DNA of 48,354 bases, taken from positions 1-48,354 of the forward strand of contig JAIQGH010000017.1 of assembly GCA_020072655.1 (NCBI GenBank). The letters are read 5' to 3'. The translations under genes and the position numbers were made by a program. Numbering within the stretch: position 1 is the stretch's first letter; the number at the start of each line of letters is the position of its first letter. Below are positions 22,568-30,661 of this stretch, one piece after another. A model generated the notes under the pieces. That model saw only the letters and a list, made by a program, of their open reading frames with translations, searched no databases and had not been told where the DNA came from. The stretch comes from Terriglobia bacterium (lineage in GTDB: Bacteria > Acidobacteriota > Terriglobia > UBA7540).

Positions 22568-23462
22568 GACGCACGTTCCCGTCATGCTACGGGAGGCCCT
22601 TGAGTTCCTCAATGTTGCCCCTGACGGCGTCTATATTGATGCGACGCTGGGCGCTGGCGGTCATGCGGCAGCGATTCTCAGCGTCTTACAGCGGGGGCGG
22701 GGAAAGTTGCTGGGTATCGACCGCGACCCGGCGGCGCTCGAATGGGCTCGACAGCGGCTCGCACGTTTCGGAGAGAGCGTGATGCTCCGGGAAGGCAACT
22801 TCGCCGAAATCGACCAGCTGCACGCCGCGAGCGGTCTAGGGCCCGCTGACGGCCTGCTCGCCGACCTCGGCCTGAGCTCGATGCAGCTCGAAGACGCTTC
22901 CCGGGGATTCAGTTTCGAGCGGCCCGGCCCGCTCGATATGCGGATGGATCCCCACACGCGCACGACAGCCTCCGAGATTGTCAATCGCACTCCCGAGCGG
23001 GAGTTAGCCGACCTGATCTTCAAGCTTGGTGAGGAACGTTTCTCGCGCCGCATCGCGCGAGGGATGGTAAAGGCCCGTCCGATTCGATCAACCACCGAAC
23101 TGGCGCAGGTGGTGACGCGAGCTATCCCCTCCCGGACGGGCCTTTACCATGTTCATCCGGCCACGCGCACGTTTCTGGCGCTGCGCATGGTGGTCAACCA
23201 GGAGCTGGAAAGCCTGGAGACCTTCCTCGCCCAGGCGCTCGGCGTCCTCGCTCCGGGCGGCCGGCTGGTGATTCTCAGCTTTCATTCACTCGAAGACCGG
23301 CTGGTGAAGCGCGCCTTTCAGGCGTGGAAGCGTGAGGGCCAGGCCGAAATCCTCACGAAGAAAGTGGTCCGCCCCGGTGAGGCGGAAATCCAAGCGAATC
23401 CGCGGTCGCGCAGCGCCAAGCTGCGAGCCGCAGAAAAGCAGGGGCTAGGTGCTAGGCACTAG
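22506..23462 (+). CDS. rsmH: 16S rRNA (cytosine(1402)-N4)-methyltransferase RsmH
   Basis: The enzyme (formerly MraW) methylates N4 of C1402 in the 16S rRNA P-site using SAM. Conserved blocks are HVPVMLREALEFL, GVYIDATLGAGGHAAAIL (SAM motif), LGIDRDPAALEWARQRL, GLLADLGLSSMQLEDASRGFSF, LDMRMD, TFLALRMVVNQELESLE and LVILSFHSLEDRLVKRAF. It is 318 residues from GTG 22506, preceded by TTGGAG; TTG 22497 is an alternative. The first 20 or so residues before HVPVM are not conserved and are encoded by heptad repeat DNA. The last six codons (GLGARH) and stop are also in a heptad array. The catalytic core appears intact. Confidence 0.93.
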   Translation: MSDDSEFGKPESRVPNPASRQTHVPVMLREALEFLNVAPDGVYIDATLGAGGHAAAILSVLQRGRGKLLGIDRDPAALEWARQRLARFGESVMLREGNFAEIDQLHAASGLGPADGLLADLGLSSMQLEDASRGFSFERPGPLDMRMDPHTRTTASEIVNRTPERELADLIFKLGEERFSRRIARGMVKARPIRSTTELAQVVTRAIPSRTGLYHVHPATRTFLALRMVVNQELESLETFLAQALGVLAPGGRLVILSFHSLEDRLVKRAFQAWKREGQAEILTKKVVRPGEAEIQANPRSRSAKLRAAEKQGLGARH

Positions 23463-23510
23463 GGGCTAGGAAAGGACAGCCCCCAGCACCCAGTTCCCAG
23501 CACCCAGAGC
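23444..23510. repeat. Facing heptad arms between rsmH and ftsL
   Basis: Heptads GCTAGGT, GCTAGGC, ACTAGGG, GCTAGGA run from 23444 to 23471. They are faced by GCCCCCA, GCACCCA, GTTCCCA, GCACCCA at 23479-23506. The arms pair imperfectly, with many G-U pairs, to form a hairpin in the mRNA. The first arm contains the rsmH stop codon and the second ends three bases before the ftsL start. Confidence 0.8.
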
Positions 23511-23511
23511 A

Positions 23512-24009
23512 ATGGCAACCGCAGCAGTCGCACTTCCCAGAACGAGACGGCGCCCGCGGCGCCCGACGGATCGAGTCGGGGCGCGGGCCAGTTTCATTGA
23601 CATTCAGTACGTGAAGCGCATCGACAACTCCCGCTTGCGGCGGGAGGTGGACCGGGAGAAGCGCCGTGAATGTTACTGTCTGCTGGGGCTGGGCATTCTG
23701 GTTTTTCTATTTGGTCTCCTTTTCGCGTGGCAGAGTTTCCAGTTTGTGCGGGACGGCTATCAGGTTGAAGAGATCAAGGCGCAGCGCGATGCGCTGGAGG
23801 AGTGGAACCGCCAGCTCCGTCTGGAGCAGGCCTCGCTGGCTGATCCGCAGCGGATCGACAAGCTGGCGCGGCGGGAGCTGGGGCTCGCTTCACCCCAGCC
23901 GCAACAAGTGATCCGCGTCGGCGGCGCGACGAGCGCACCGGGCGAGACAGGTGTGCCGGAATTTGCGCGCAACCTCCCCGCCGCGGGGGAGCTTCCTCGC
24001 GAGCCTTAG
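23512..24009 (+). CDS. ftsL: Cell division protein FtsL
   Basis: This 165-residue bitopic membrane protein has an arginine-rich cytoplasmic N-terminus, one membrane segment at about residues 57-77 (LLGLGILVFLFGLLFAWQSFQF), and a periplasmic coiled coil (YQVEEIKAQRDALEEWNRQLRLEQASLADPQRIDKLARRELGL). That coiled coil and the LADPQRIDKLAR end, like the FtsB/FtsL DivIC family, support the assignment. FtsL links FtsQ/FtsB with the FtsWI synthase at the septum. The proline-rich C-terminal 35 residues are not conserved. The stop is directly followed by the ftsI ATG, without a gap. Confidence 0.85.
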   Translation: MATAAVALPRTRRRPRRPTDRVGARASFIDIQYVKRIDNSRLRREVDREKRRECYCLLGLGILVFLFGLLFAWQSFQFVRDGYQVEEIKAQRDALEEWNRQLRLEQASLADPQRIDKLARRELGLASPQPQQVIRVGGATSAPGETGVPEFARNLPAAGELPREP

Positions 24010-26076
24010 ATGTCCCTACGGAAGATGTCAGCACGGCCGGCCACGAGCCGCGGTTCGTTAACGCTTAGCCGCGGCTTGCTGCTCGGGGGCCTACTGGCCC
24101 TGTGGATGCTGGCTCTGGTTGCCCGCCTTTACCATCTCCAGATCATCCAGTACGTGGATCTGCTGGCCCGCGCCGAGCGGCAACAGCAACGCACCGTGGA
24201 GATTGCCCCCAAGCGCGGCACGATCTATGACCGTCAACTGCAGCCCCTGGCCATGAGCCTGGCCGTGGATTCGGTTTTTGCGGTGCCCTCCGAGATTCCC
24301 AACCCGGAGATGGTGGCTGACTTGCTAGCCCCTGCTCTTGGTCTCGGGAAGGGTGATCTGCTCGGCCGCTTCAAAACCTTCAAGTCTTTTTGCTGGGTCA
24401 AGCGCAAAGTCTCCGCAGGAGAAAGCGCCCGAGTCCGCGACCTGAACTTGCAGGGTATCTACTTCCAAAAAGAAATGAAGCGGTTCTACCCCAAGGGCGA
24501 GTTGGCCGCGCAGGTGATGGGCTACGTCGGCCTCGATGACCACGGTCTCGGCGGGCTGGAATACCGGATGAACGATACGATCCGGGGCACACCGGGACGG
24601 GTTTTGATCGCCGCGGACGCGCGGCGACAGTCCTTCCGTTCCACCGAACGGCCTGGACAGCCGGGGAAGAACGTGGTCCTCACTCTGGACGAGAACATTC
24701 AATATATCGCCGAGAAAGCTCTGGCCGATGCCGTCGTCAAATGGCGGATGGCGAGCGGCGCCGTCGTGGTCCAGAACCCGCAGACGGGCGAAATCCTCGC
24801 CATGGCCGGCTATCCGACGTTCGACCCGAATGATTTCGGCAAGAGCGCTCCCGAGGCGCGCATCAATCGCGCGGTCTCCTGGGTGTTTGAGCCAGGCTCG
24901 ACCTTCAAGCTGGTGACGGTTTCCGCCGCCCTGGAAGAACACCTGGCCTCTCCCGGCGAGGTCATCAATTGCCAGAACGGCAGCATCGTGCTCGCCGGGC
25001 ACACCATCCATGACCATGAACCGTACGGCGGCCTGACGGTCCGGCAAGTGGTGGCGAAGTCGAGCGATGTGGGGGCCATCAAGCTGGGATTGCGCTTGGG
25101 CGAGGAGCGGCTCTACCGATACATCCGCGGCTTCGGTTTCGGCTCCCCGGGGGGGATCGAGCTGCCCGGCGAGGAGCGCGGCTTGTTGCAGCCTCCGGCG
25201 CATTGGTCCGGCATCTCGATTGGCGAGATCTCCATGGGCCAGGAAGTGGGCGTGACGGCGCTGCAACTGGTCAGCGCCTACTCCGCGATCGCGAACGGAG
25301 GAGTGCTTCACCCACCGCGCGTGGTAGGCGATGTTTTCCTGGGGGACTCGCACGAGCGGGCCGCCCCGGCGATGGGCCGTCGCCTGGTCAGTCGGGAGAC
25401 GGCGGAAGAGATGAAGGAGATTCTCGCGGAGGTTGTCGAAGAAGGAACCGGCATCACGGCTCGGTTGGCCGGCTATTCCGCGGCGGGGAAGACCGGTACT
25501 GCCCAGAAGATAGACTCATCAGGCACTTATTCCAAGGCTTATTATGTCTCCTCTTTCGTGGGTTTCGCCCCTGTTCGAAATCCGGCGGTAACCATTCTGG
25601 TGGTTATCGATTCACCGGTTGGGGGGTACTACGGGCGAGAAGTGGCAGCTCCAGTGTTCAGATCCATCGCAGAGCAGACTCTGGGATATCTCAATGTGCC
25701 GCAAGACAATCCTTCCTTATGGCCGCAAGTTGCTTCCTCCACCCCCGCTGGGCCTCCTCGCCAGAAACGCGGAGGCCGGGCGGGTTTCCCTTCTCAGATG
25801 TCTGAGCCGCCCGGAGCTGCCCTCTCGCCCGTCCGTACAGTATCCTTTGCGCCTCGCCTCCTGCCCGAGAGGGGCGGAACGCTGATTCTGGATAACGGGC
25901 CCATGGTGACCGTCCCGGATTTCTCCGGGAGGGCCTTGCGTCAGGTCGCCGAGGAGTGCCAGGCCTTGGGATTGGACCTCAACATCCGCGGCTCCGGTGT
26001 GGCGGTTGAGCAGATGCCGCCGGCGCGCGCCTTGGTCCCGGCTGGCTCGCACATCCTGGTGAGGTTCGCAAGGTAA
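24010..26076 (+). CDS. ftsI: Penicillin-binding protein FtsI (PBP3-like transpeptidase) with one PASTA domain
   Basis: This septal peptidoglycan transpeptidase has 688 residues. An N-terminal membrane anchor lies near residues 22-40 (LLLGGLLALWMLALVARLY), followed by the dimerisation domain (PKRGTIYDRQLQPLA). The transpeptidase domain has Ser297 in EPGSTFK (SxxK), SSD at about 351-353 where many relatives have SxN, and KTGTA at about 494-498. The C-terminal 60 residues (MVTVPDFSGRALRQVAEECQALGL) are a PASTA domain after a proline-rich linker, as in PBP2x-like division transpeptidases. The asparagine-to-aspartate change in the second motif deserves comparison with relatives. It is followed by murE after a candidate promoter element. 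Confidence 0.94.
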   Translation: MSLRKMSARPATSRGSLTLSRGLLLGGLLALWMLALVARLYHLQIIQYVDLLARAERQQQRTVEIAPKRGTIYDRQLQPLAMSLAVDSVFAVPSEIPNPEMVADLLAPALGLGKGDLLGRFKTFKSFCWVKRKVSAGESARVRDLNLQGIYFQKEMKRFYPKGELAAQVMGYVGLDDHGLGGLEYRMNDTIRGTPGRVLIAADARRQSFRSTERPGQPGKNVVLTLDENIQYIAEKALADAVVKWRMASGAVVVQNPQTGEILAMAGYPTFDPNDFGKSAPEARINRAVSWVFEPGSTFKLVTVSAALEEHLASPGEVINCQNGSIVLAGHTIHDHEPYGGLTVRQVVAKSSDVGAIKLGLRLGEERLYRYIRGFGFGSPGGIELPGEERGLLQPPAHWSGISIGEISMGQEVGVTALQLVSAYSAIANGGVLHPPRVVGDVFLGDSHERAAPAMGRRLVSRETAEEMKEILAEVVEEGTGITARLAGYSAAGKTGTAQKIDSSGTYSKAYYVSSFVGFAPVRNPAVTILVVIDSPVGGYYGREVAAPVFRSIAEQTLGYLNVPQDNPSLWPQVASSTPAGPPRQKRGGRAGFPSQMSEPPGAALSPVRTVSFAPRLLPERGGTLILDNGPMVTVPDFSGRALRQVAEECQALGLDLNIRGSGVAVEQMPPARALVPAGSHILVRFAR

Positions 26077-26089
26077 GATTGATCGGCAG

Positions 26090-26095
26090 TATAAT
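26090..26095 (+). promoter_or_regulatory. Perfect TATAAT just before murE, possible internal promoter
   Basis: TATAAT ends 11 bases before the murE ATG, which has only a weak Shine-Dalgarno sequence. No good -35 hexamer lies at 16-18 bases. If used, the mRNA would have a leader of about five bases. Confidence 0.4.
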
Positions 26096-26106
26096 GCGAG
26101 TGAACG

Positions 26107-27624
26107 ATGAAGTTAGGCGAACTCCTCCGGGGAGTGCCGGCCCCGATGAAGGGCAACGGGGCGGCCGGTGCGGATCCTGCCCTGGAGATAACCTCGCTGG
26201 CTTACGACTCCCGCCGCGCTGAGCCGGGCACGCTTTTCTTTGCCATCCAGGGTGAAAAGGCCGACGGCCATGCTTTCATTGCCTCGGCGCTGGAGCGGGG
26301 CGCCGTCGCCATCGCCAGCGAACGTCCCGCGCCGGCAGAACTCGCGGCACGATGGGTTCAAGTGGCGGCGATCCGTCGCGCGCTCTCCGCAGCCGCGCGC
26401 GCCTTCTATGGGGAGCCGGATTCGCGGCTTCAGCTTATCGGCATCACCGGAACCAACGGCAAGACCACCACGGCTTTTCTGATCGAAAGCATCCTTCGCG
26501 CCGCGGGGATTCCGGCCGGCCTTTTCGGGACCATCGAATATCGGCTGGGCGAGAAAGTGCTACCCGCTGTCAACACCACACCGGAATCGTTGGATCTGCT
26601 TTCCTATTTTGCGGATTTGGTTCGTTTGGGCGCCAAAGCTGCCGTCCTGGAAGCGTCTTCCCATGCGCTCGCCCAGGAGCGCCTGTGGGGGTTCCCGTTT
26701 TCAGCGGCGGTATTCACGAACCTCACGCGCGATCATCTCGACTTTCACAAAGATTTTGAGCACTACTTCGCGGCCAAGCGCCGGCTCTTTGAGGGATTGG
26801 GCACGCCGCCCCCCCCGCTGGCGGTCATTAACGCCAACGACCCATGGGGCGCGCGGCTCCTCGATATTCCCAGCACACGGCGTATTACTTATGGCTTGAA
26901 TGGCGAGGCCCAAGTCCGGCCCAAGCACTTCACGCAGAATCTCACAGGCCTCCGGGCCAGCGTGCTGACGCCGGAAGGAAAGCTCGATATCCAATCGCCC
27001 TTGGTCGGGCGGGCGAATCTGGCGAACATCTTGGCCGCGGTGGCGACGGGTATCGGACTGGGCCTCCCCCTGGAGAGCATCCAGCAAGGCGTCGCCGATC
27101 TCCACGCCGTCGCGGGACGCTTCGAGCGGATCGACGAGGGGCAGCCGTTTCTCGTCGTCGTCGACTACGCCCACACCGACGACGCCTTGCGCAATGTGCT
27201 CAACACCGCGCGGGAGCTGACCCGTGGCCGGCTCATTGTGGTCTTTGGCTGCGGGGGCGATCGCGACCGGACCAAGCGGCCGTTGATGGGCGAGGCGGCG
27301 GGCACGCTGGCGGACTTCGTGGTGCTGACTTCTGATAACCCGCGCAGCGAGGATCCCGTCGCCATCATGAACGATGCGTTAGTGGGCCTGCAGAAGACAG
27401 GCAAGCCTTACGTGGCGCGGGCCGACCGCCAGGTGGCGATCCGTGAGGCATTGACTGAGGCCCGGCAAGGGGATGTCGTGGTCCTGGCGGGCAAGGGCCA
27501 CGAGACCTATCAGGTCCTAAAGGGTCTGACGATTCCCTTCGACGACCGCGAGGTGGCGCGCCAGGTCTTGCGGCAACTGGGGTACAGTTCTGAAACCGCG
27601 AGGAATGACCACGGGAAGCCGTAG
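26107..27624 (+). CDS. murE: UDP-N-acetylmuramoyl-tripeptide synthetase MurE, meso-diaminopimelate-adding type
   Basis: The 505-residue cytoplasmic ligase adds the third amino acid to UDP-MurNAc-L-Ala-D-Glu. Domain 1 has SLAYDSRRAEPGTLFFAIQG. The ATP-binding loop GITGTNGKTTTAFL centres on Lys119. NTTPESLDLL and EASSHAL are substrate-binding motifs, and TNLTRDHLDFHKDFEHYFAAKRRLF holds the carbamylated lysine region. DNPR at residues 410-413 is the motif that selects meso-diaminopimelate over lysine, so the peptidoglycan should be of the DAP type. The C-terminus (VVLAGKGHETYQVL) is typical. It is followed by murF after 71 bases. Confidence 0.96.
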   Translation: MKLGELLRGVPAPMKGNGAAGADPALEITSLAYDSRRAEPGTLFFAIQGEKADGHAFIASALERGAVAIASERPAPAELAARWVQVAAIRRALSAAARAFYGEPDSRLQLIGITGTNGKTTTAFLIESILRAAGIPAGLFGTIEYRLGEKVLPAVNTTPESLDLLSYFADLVRLGAKAAVLEASSHALAQERLWGFPFSAAVFTNLTRDHLDFHKDFEHYFAAKRRLFEGLGTPPPPLAVINANDPWGARLLDIPSTRRITYGLNGEAQVRPKHFTQNLTGLRASVLTPEGKLDIQSPLVGRANLANILAAVATGIGLGLPLESIQQGVADLHAVAGRFERIDEGQPFLVVVDYAHTDDALRNVLNTARELTRGRLIVVFGCGGDRDRTKRPLMGEAAGTLADFVVLTSDNPRSEDPVAIMNDALVGLQKTGKPYVARADRQVAIREALTEARQGDVVVLAGKGHETYQVLKGLTIPFDDREVARQVLRQLGYSSETARNDHGKP

Positions 27625-27695
27625 GAATGCTGGGTCTCGCGAGAGTTGAGCGGTTCGGAGCGCCGTGTCGAGTGCTCCGCTGGTCGGGATGAGAC

Positions 27696-29120
27696 ATGCA
27701 ATTAGCGTTGGGCGAAGTGGCGACTGTTCTAGGCTCCTCGTGCGGGTTTGCCGAACGGTTGGCGCGAGGATATGCGATTGATTCGCGCACGCTCGCCCCG
27801 GGCGAGCTTTTCTTCGCCATCCGCGGTCCCCACTTCGACGGCCATCAATTCGTCGAAGATGTCCTCGGGCGGGGTGCCGTCGGAGCCGTCGTCGAGCAAG
27901 CCTTTTACGAGCAGAGCCCTGAGACGCTCCGGCCTGCGCTCATCGCCGTTGACGACACCCCGGGAGCGCTCCAGGGACTTGCCCGCGCGGTCCGCCGAAG
28001 ATGGGACAGGCGGCTCGTCGCCATCACCGGCAGTACGGGAAAATCGACCACGAAGGAAATGACCGCGGCCATTCTGGCGGAGCGCTACTCGGTCCTGAAG
28101 TCAGAGGGGAATCTCAACAATCATTATGGCCTGCCGCTGACATTGCTTGGGCTTGAACCCGGCCATGATGTGGCCGTTGTCGAGCTTGCCATGTCCGCGC
28201 CGGGGGAAATCGCTCGGCTCACTCGCATTGCCGAGCCACAAGTGGGAGCGGTCACCAATGTTGCCCCGGTTCACCTGCAGTTCTTCGAATCTGTGGACGG
28301 CATCGCTCGCGCCAAGCGCGAATTGCTGGAGAATATGCCCGCGGGCTCGACCGCCGTCCTGAACTTTGATGACCCGCGCGCGCGCACTTTCGCTGAGGGT
28401 TTCAAGGGCCGGGTGGTGACCTTCGGGTTTGACCCACACGCCGATTGGAGTGTCGCTGAGGTTGGCGGAGACGCAGTGGAAGGAAGCCGCTTTCGGGTCC
28501 GCGGCGGGGTCCAGGATGCGGAGTTTCGGTTGGGCCTGCCTGGTCGCCACAATATCCAGAATGCCCTCGCCGCCATTGCCATCGCCAGCCTGTTCGACGT
28601 CTCCCCGGCCGAGGCAGGGAAGGCCCTTGCGCACTTCCGTCCACTCCCGCAGCGCAGTGAAATTCTTACACTGCCGGAGGGAATTGTGCTCATCAACGAC
28701 TGCTACAATTCGAACCCTCTGGCGATGGAGACGATGCTCGAGACGCTCGCGCCGTGGCCGGGGGCGCGGCGGCGGATCGTGGTCGCCGGCGAAATGCTGG
28801 AGTTGGGACCGACGTCGCCTGACTTGCACCGTCAAGTAGGCCGGAAATGCGTCGAGTGCCACGTCGACCGCCTTTTCGCCGTGCAGGGCGACGCGCGGCT
28901 CTTCCTCGAAGGGGCGCGCGAGGCCGGCTTCCCTGAGCAACACTGCCGGTTTTTCTCCACCGCGGAGGAGGCCGGGGAATTCTGCCGGAAGGCGCTTGAG
29001 CCTGGTGATGTGGTGCTGATAAAGGGTTCGCGGGCCGTGCATTTGGAGAAGGTAACGCAATTGCTGAAATCCGTGGGCGCCGGCGTCCCCGCTGCTCGCG
29101 ACGCCGAGTCCAGAAGCTGA
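27696..29120 (+). CDS. murF: UDP-N-acetylmuramoyl-tripeptide:D-Ala-D-Ala ligase MurF
   Basis: The 474-residue enzyme attaches D-alanyl-D-alanine to the UDP-MurNAc tripeptide, the last cytoplasmic step of the precursor stem peptide. The N-terminal domain has [28 protein letters not shown]. The P-loop is [21 protein letters not shown], then [18 protein letters not shown] and [16 protein letters not shown]. The central and C-terminal domains have [41 protein letters not shown] and [14 protein letters not shown]. All blocks are in order. The gap to mraY is only 10 bases. Confidence 0.96.
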   Translation: MQLALGEVATVLGSSCGFAERLARGYAIDSRTLAPGELFFAIRGPHFDGHQFVEDVLGRGAVGAVVEQAFYEQSPETLRPALIAVDDTPGALQGLARAVRRRWDRRLVAITGSTGKSTTKEMTAAILAERYSVLKSEGNLNNHYGLPLTLLGLEPGHDVAVVELAMSAPGEIARLTRIAEPQVGAVTNVAPVHLQFFESVDGIARAKRELLENMPAGSTAVLNFDDPRARTFAEGFKGRVVTFGFDPHADWSVAEVGGDAVEGSRFRVRGGVQDAEFRLGLPGRHNIQNALAAIAIASLFDVSPAEAGKALAHFRPLPQRSEILTLPEGIVLINDCYNSNPLAMETMLETLAPWPGARRRIVVAGEMLELGPTSPDLHRQVGRKCVECHVDRLFAVQGDARLFLEGAREAGFPEQHCRFFSTAEEAGEFCRKALEPGDVVLIKGSRAVHLEKVTQLLKSVGAGVPAARDAESRS

Positions 29121-29130
29121 GCGACTCACA

Positions 29131-30261
29131 ATGTTCTATCTCCTCTGGCAGCTCTTTCACGACCAGGTTCGGCTCCTCAACCTTTTCCGCTACATCACCT
29201 TCCGCACGGCGTACGCGACCATGACGGCACTCTTCCTGGCGCTGGTCCTGGGTCCCTGGCTCATCCGCCGATTGAAGGAATTCCAGATCGGTCAATACAT
29301 CCGCGAGGACGGGCCGCAGTCCCATCAATCCAAGGCAGGGACGCCGACCATGGGCGGCGTGCTCATTGTTCTTTGCGTCGTCGTGCCCACGCTGCTCTGG
29401 GCGGACCTGCGGAACATCTTCGTCTGGATGGTGCTCGCGGTAATGCTGGCCTTTGCCGGCATCGGCTTCTGGGATGATTACCAGAAGGTGCGAAGACGTC
29501 AGAATCTCGGACTGACCGCCCGCAGCAAGATCCTGCTCCAAATCCTCGTCAGCTTCATTTTCGGAGTGGCCCTGATCTTCCTCTCGGCGCGGGGGCTCTA
29601 CTCCACGAACCTGACTTTCCCGTTTTTCAAGCGCTTCCGGCCGGACTTGCTAATTCCTTCTCTCCTGACCAATGTGTGGACCTACCCGTTCGCCTTTCTG
29701 CCTTTTCTGCTGTTTGTAATTCTCGTGCTGGTGGGGTCGTCGAATGCCGTCAACCTCACCGACGGATTGGACGGCCTGGCGATCGGCTGCGTCCTCATCT
29801 CGGCCTCGGCGTTGACGGTGCTGACCTACGTCGCCGGGCACGCCGTGCTGGCCGACTACCTCGACCTGGAGCATCTGCCGCGCGTCGCCGAGTTGACCGT
29901 CTTTTGCGGGGCCATGGTCGGCGCCAGCCTGGGATTCCTTTGGTATAACTCCCACCCGGCGGACATCTTCATGGGAGATGTCGGGTCGCTCGCGCTGGGG
30001 GGCGCCATCGCCACAGTGGCCGTCATCATCAAGCAGGAAATGCTTTTGCCGTTTATCGGCGGCATTTTCGTCGTGGAAGCGCTTTCGGTCATTCTCCAGG
30101 TGGGGTCTTACAAGTTGCGAAGAAAGCGCATTTTCAAGATGGCTCCTCTCCATCACCATTTCGAGCTGGCGGGATGGAGGGAATCGAAGATCATCGCGCG
30201 CTTTTGGATCGCCGCCCTGGTCTTCGCGCTCTTTGCGCTGACGACGCTGAAGTTGAGGTGA
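29131..30261 (+). CDS. mraY: Phospho-N-acetylmuramoyl-pentapeptide transferase MraY
   Basis: This integral membrane enzyme of 376 residues transfers phospho-MurNAc-pentapeptide to undecaprenyl phosphate to give lipid I. About ten hydrophobic segments can be seen. Conserved loops are [21 protein letters not shown], then [13 protein letters not shown] (metal and phosphate binding), [27 protein letters not shown] and the histidine cluster [13 protein letters not shown] near residue 335. The length is close to the usual 360. The coding end is followed at once by a long heptad-repeat hairpin and an internal promoter, so murD onward may be partly independent. Confidence 0.96.
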   Translation: MFYLLWQLFHDQVRLLNLFRYITFRTAYATMTALFLALVLGPWLIRRLKEFQIGQYIREDGPQSHQSKAGTPTMGGVLIVLCVVVPTLLWADLRNIFVWMVLAVMLAFAGIGFWDDYQKVRRRQNLGLTARSKILLQILVSFIFGVALIFLSARGLYSTNLTFPFFKRFRPDLLIPSLLTNVWTYPFAFLPFLLFVILVLVGSSNAVNLTDGLDGLAIGCVLISASALTVLTYVAGHAVLADYLDLEHLPRVAELTVFCGAMVGASLGFLWYNSHPADIFMGDVGSLALGGAIATVAVIIKQEMLLPFIGGIFVVEALSVILQVGSYKLRRKRIFKMAPLHHHFELAGWRESKIIARFWIAALVFALFALTTLKLR

Positions 30262-30264
30262 AAT

Positions 30265-30426
30265 GTCCTTTGTCCTTAGTCCCTTGTCCTTGGTCCCTTG
30301 TCATCTGCGAGAGGTGGGACTCGACGGTCCGGCACCGGGAGCGGGAACAATGAGTAGCTCGGAGGCCATTACGACAGGGCCAATGACGAAGGACAAAGGA
30401 CAAGGGACCAAGGACAACGGACCAAG
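30265..30426. repeat. Facing heptad arms forming a long hairpin between mraY and murD
   Basis: The first arm (30265-30306) has heptads GTCCTTT, GTCCTTA, GTCCCTT, GTCCTTG, GTCCCTT, GTCATCT. The second (30385-30426) has GACGAAG, GACAAAG, GACAAGG, GACCAAG, GACAACG, GACCAAG. Read as reverse complements, the arms match at about 35 of 40 positions, with a loop of about 80 bases. No gene lies in the loop. Confidence 0.9.
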
Positions 30427-30434
30427 GGCGTCCT

Positions 30435-30463
30435 TTGACAAATGGAATTTCTGCGCATAAAAT
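30435..30463 (+). promoter_or_regulatory. Internal sigma70-type promoter for the rhh-murD segment
   Basis: A perfect TTGACA (30435-30440) and TAAAAT (30458-30463) are spaced by 17 bases. The next ATG is at 30479, only 15 bases after the -10 box, so the leader would be about eight bases. It lies directly after the heptad hairpin. Confidence 0.75.
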
Positions 30464-30478
30464 ACGCACTAATGGCCC

Positions 30479-30661
30479 ATGGCTAGGCCCAAGTCATTCC
30501 GCAATCCCACGCGCGTCAGCCTGACGCTGAATCGCGAGACGCTGGTCGTGGCGCGCCGGCGCGCTCGGCTCGTGCGGCGGTCGCTCTCGGAAATGGTTTC
30601 GGAAATTCTCGACGCCTATTTCCGCCGCAATGGACAGCCGCGCGCGAGGAGGCGGCCATGA
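30479..30661 (+). CDS. Small basic ribbon-helix-helix-like protein inside the dcw cluster
   Basis: This 60-residue, strongly basic protein (MARPKSFRNPTRVSLTLNRETLVVARRRARLVRRSLSEMVSEILDAYFRR) has the pattern of a ribbon-helix-helix DNA-binding domain. A short strand (RVSLTLN) is followed by two helices, the second starting SLSEMVSEIL. Its stop overlaps the murD ATG (ATGA), so it is co-translated with murD. It has its own promoter 15 bases upstream and no Shine-Dalgarno sequence. It is not one of the standard dcw genes. It may be an autoregulator of the murD-onward segment or an orphan antitoxin-like protein; no toxin is adjacent. The fold is inferred from sequence pattern only. Confidence 0.65.
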   Translation: MARPKSFRNPTRVSLTLNRETLVVARRRARLVRRSLSEMVSEILDAYFRRNGQPRARRRP

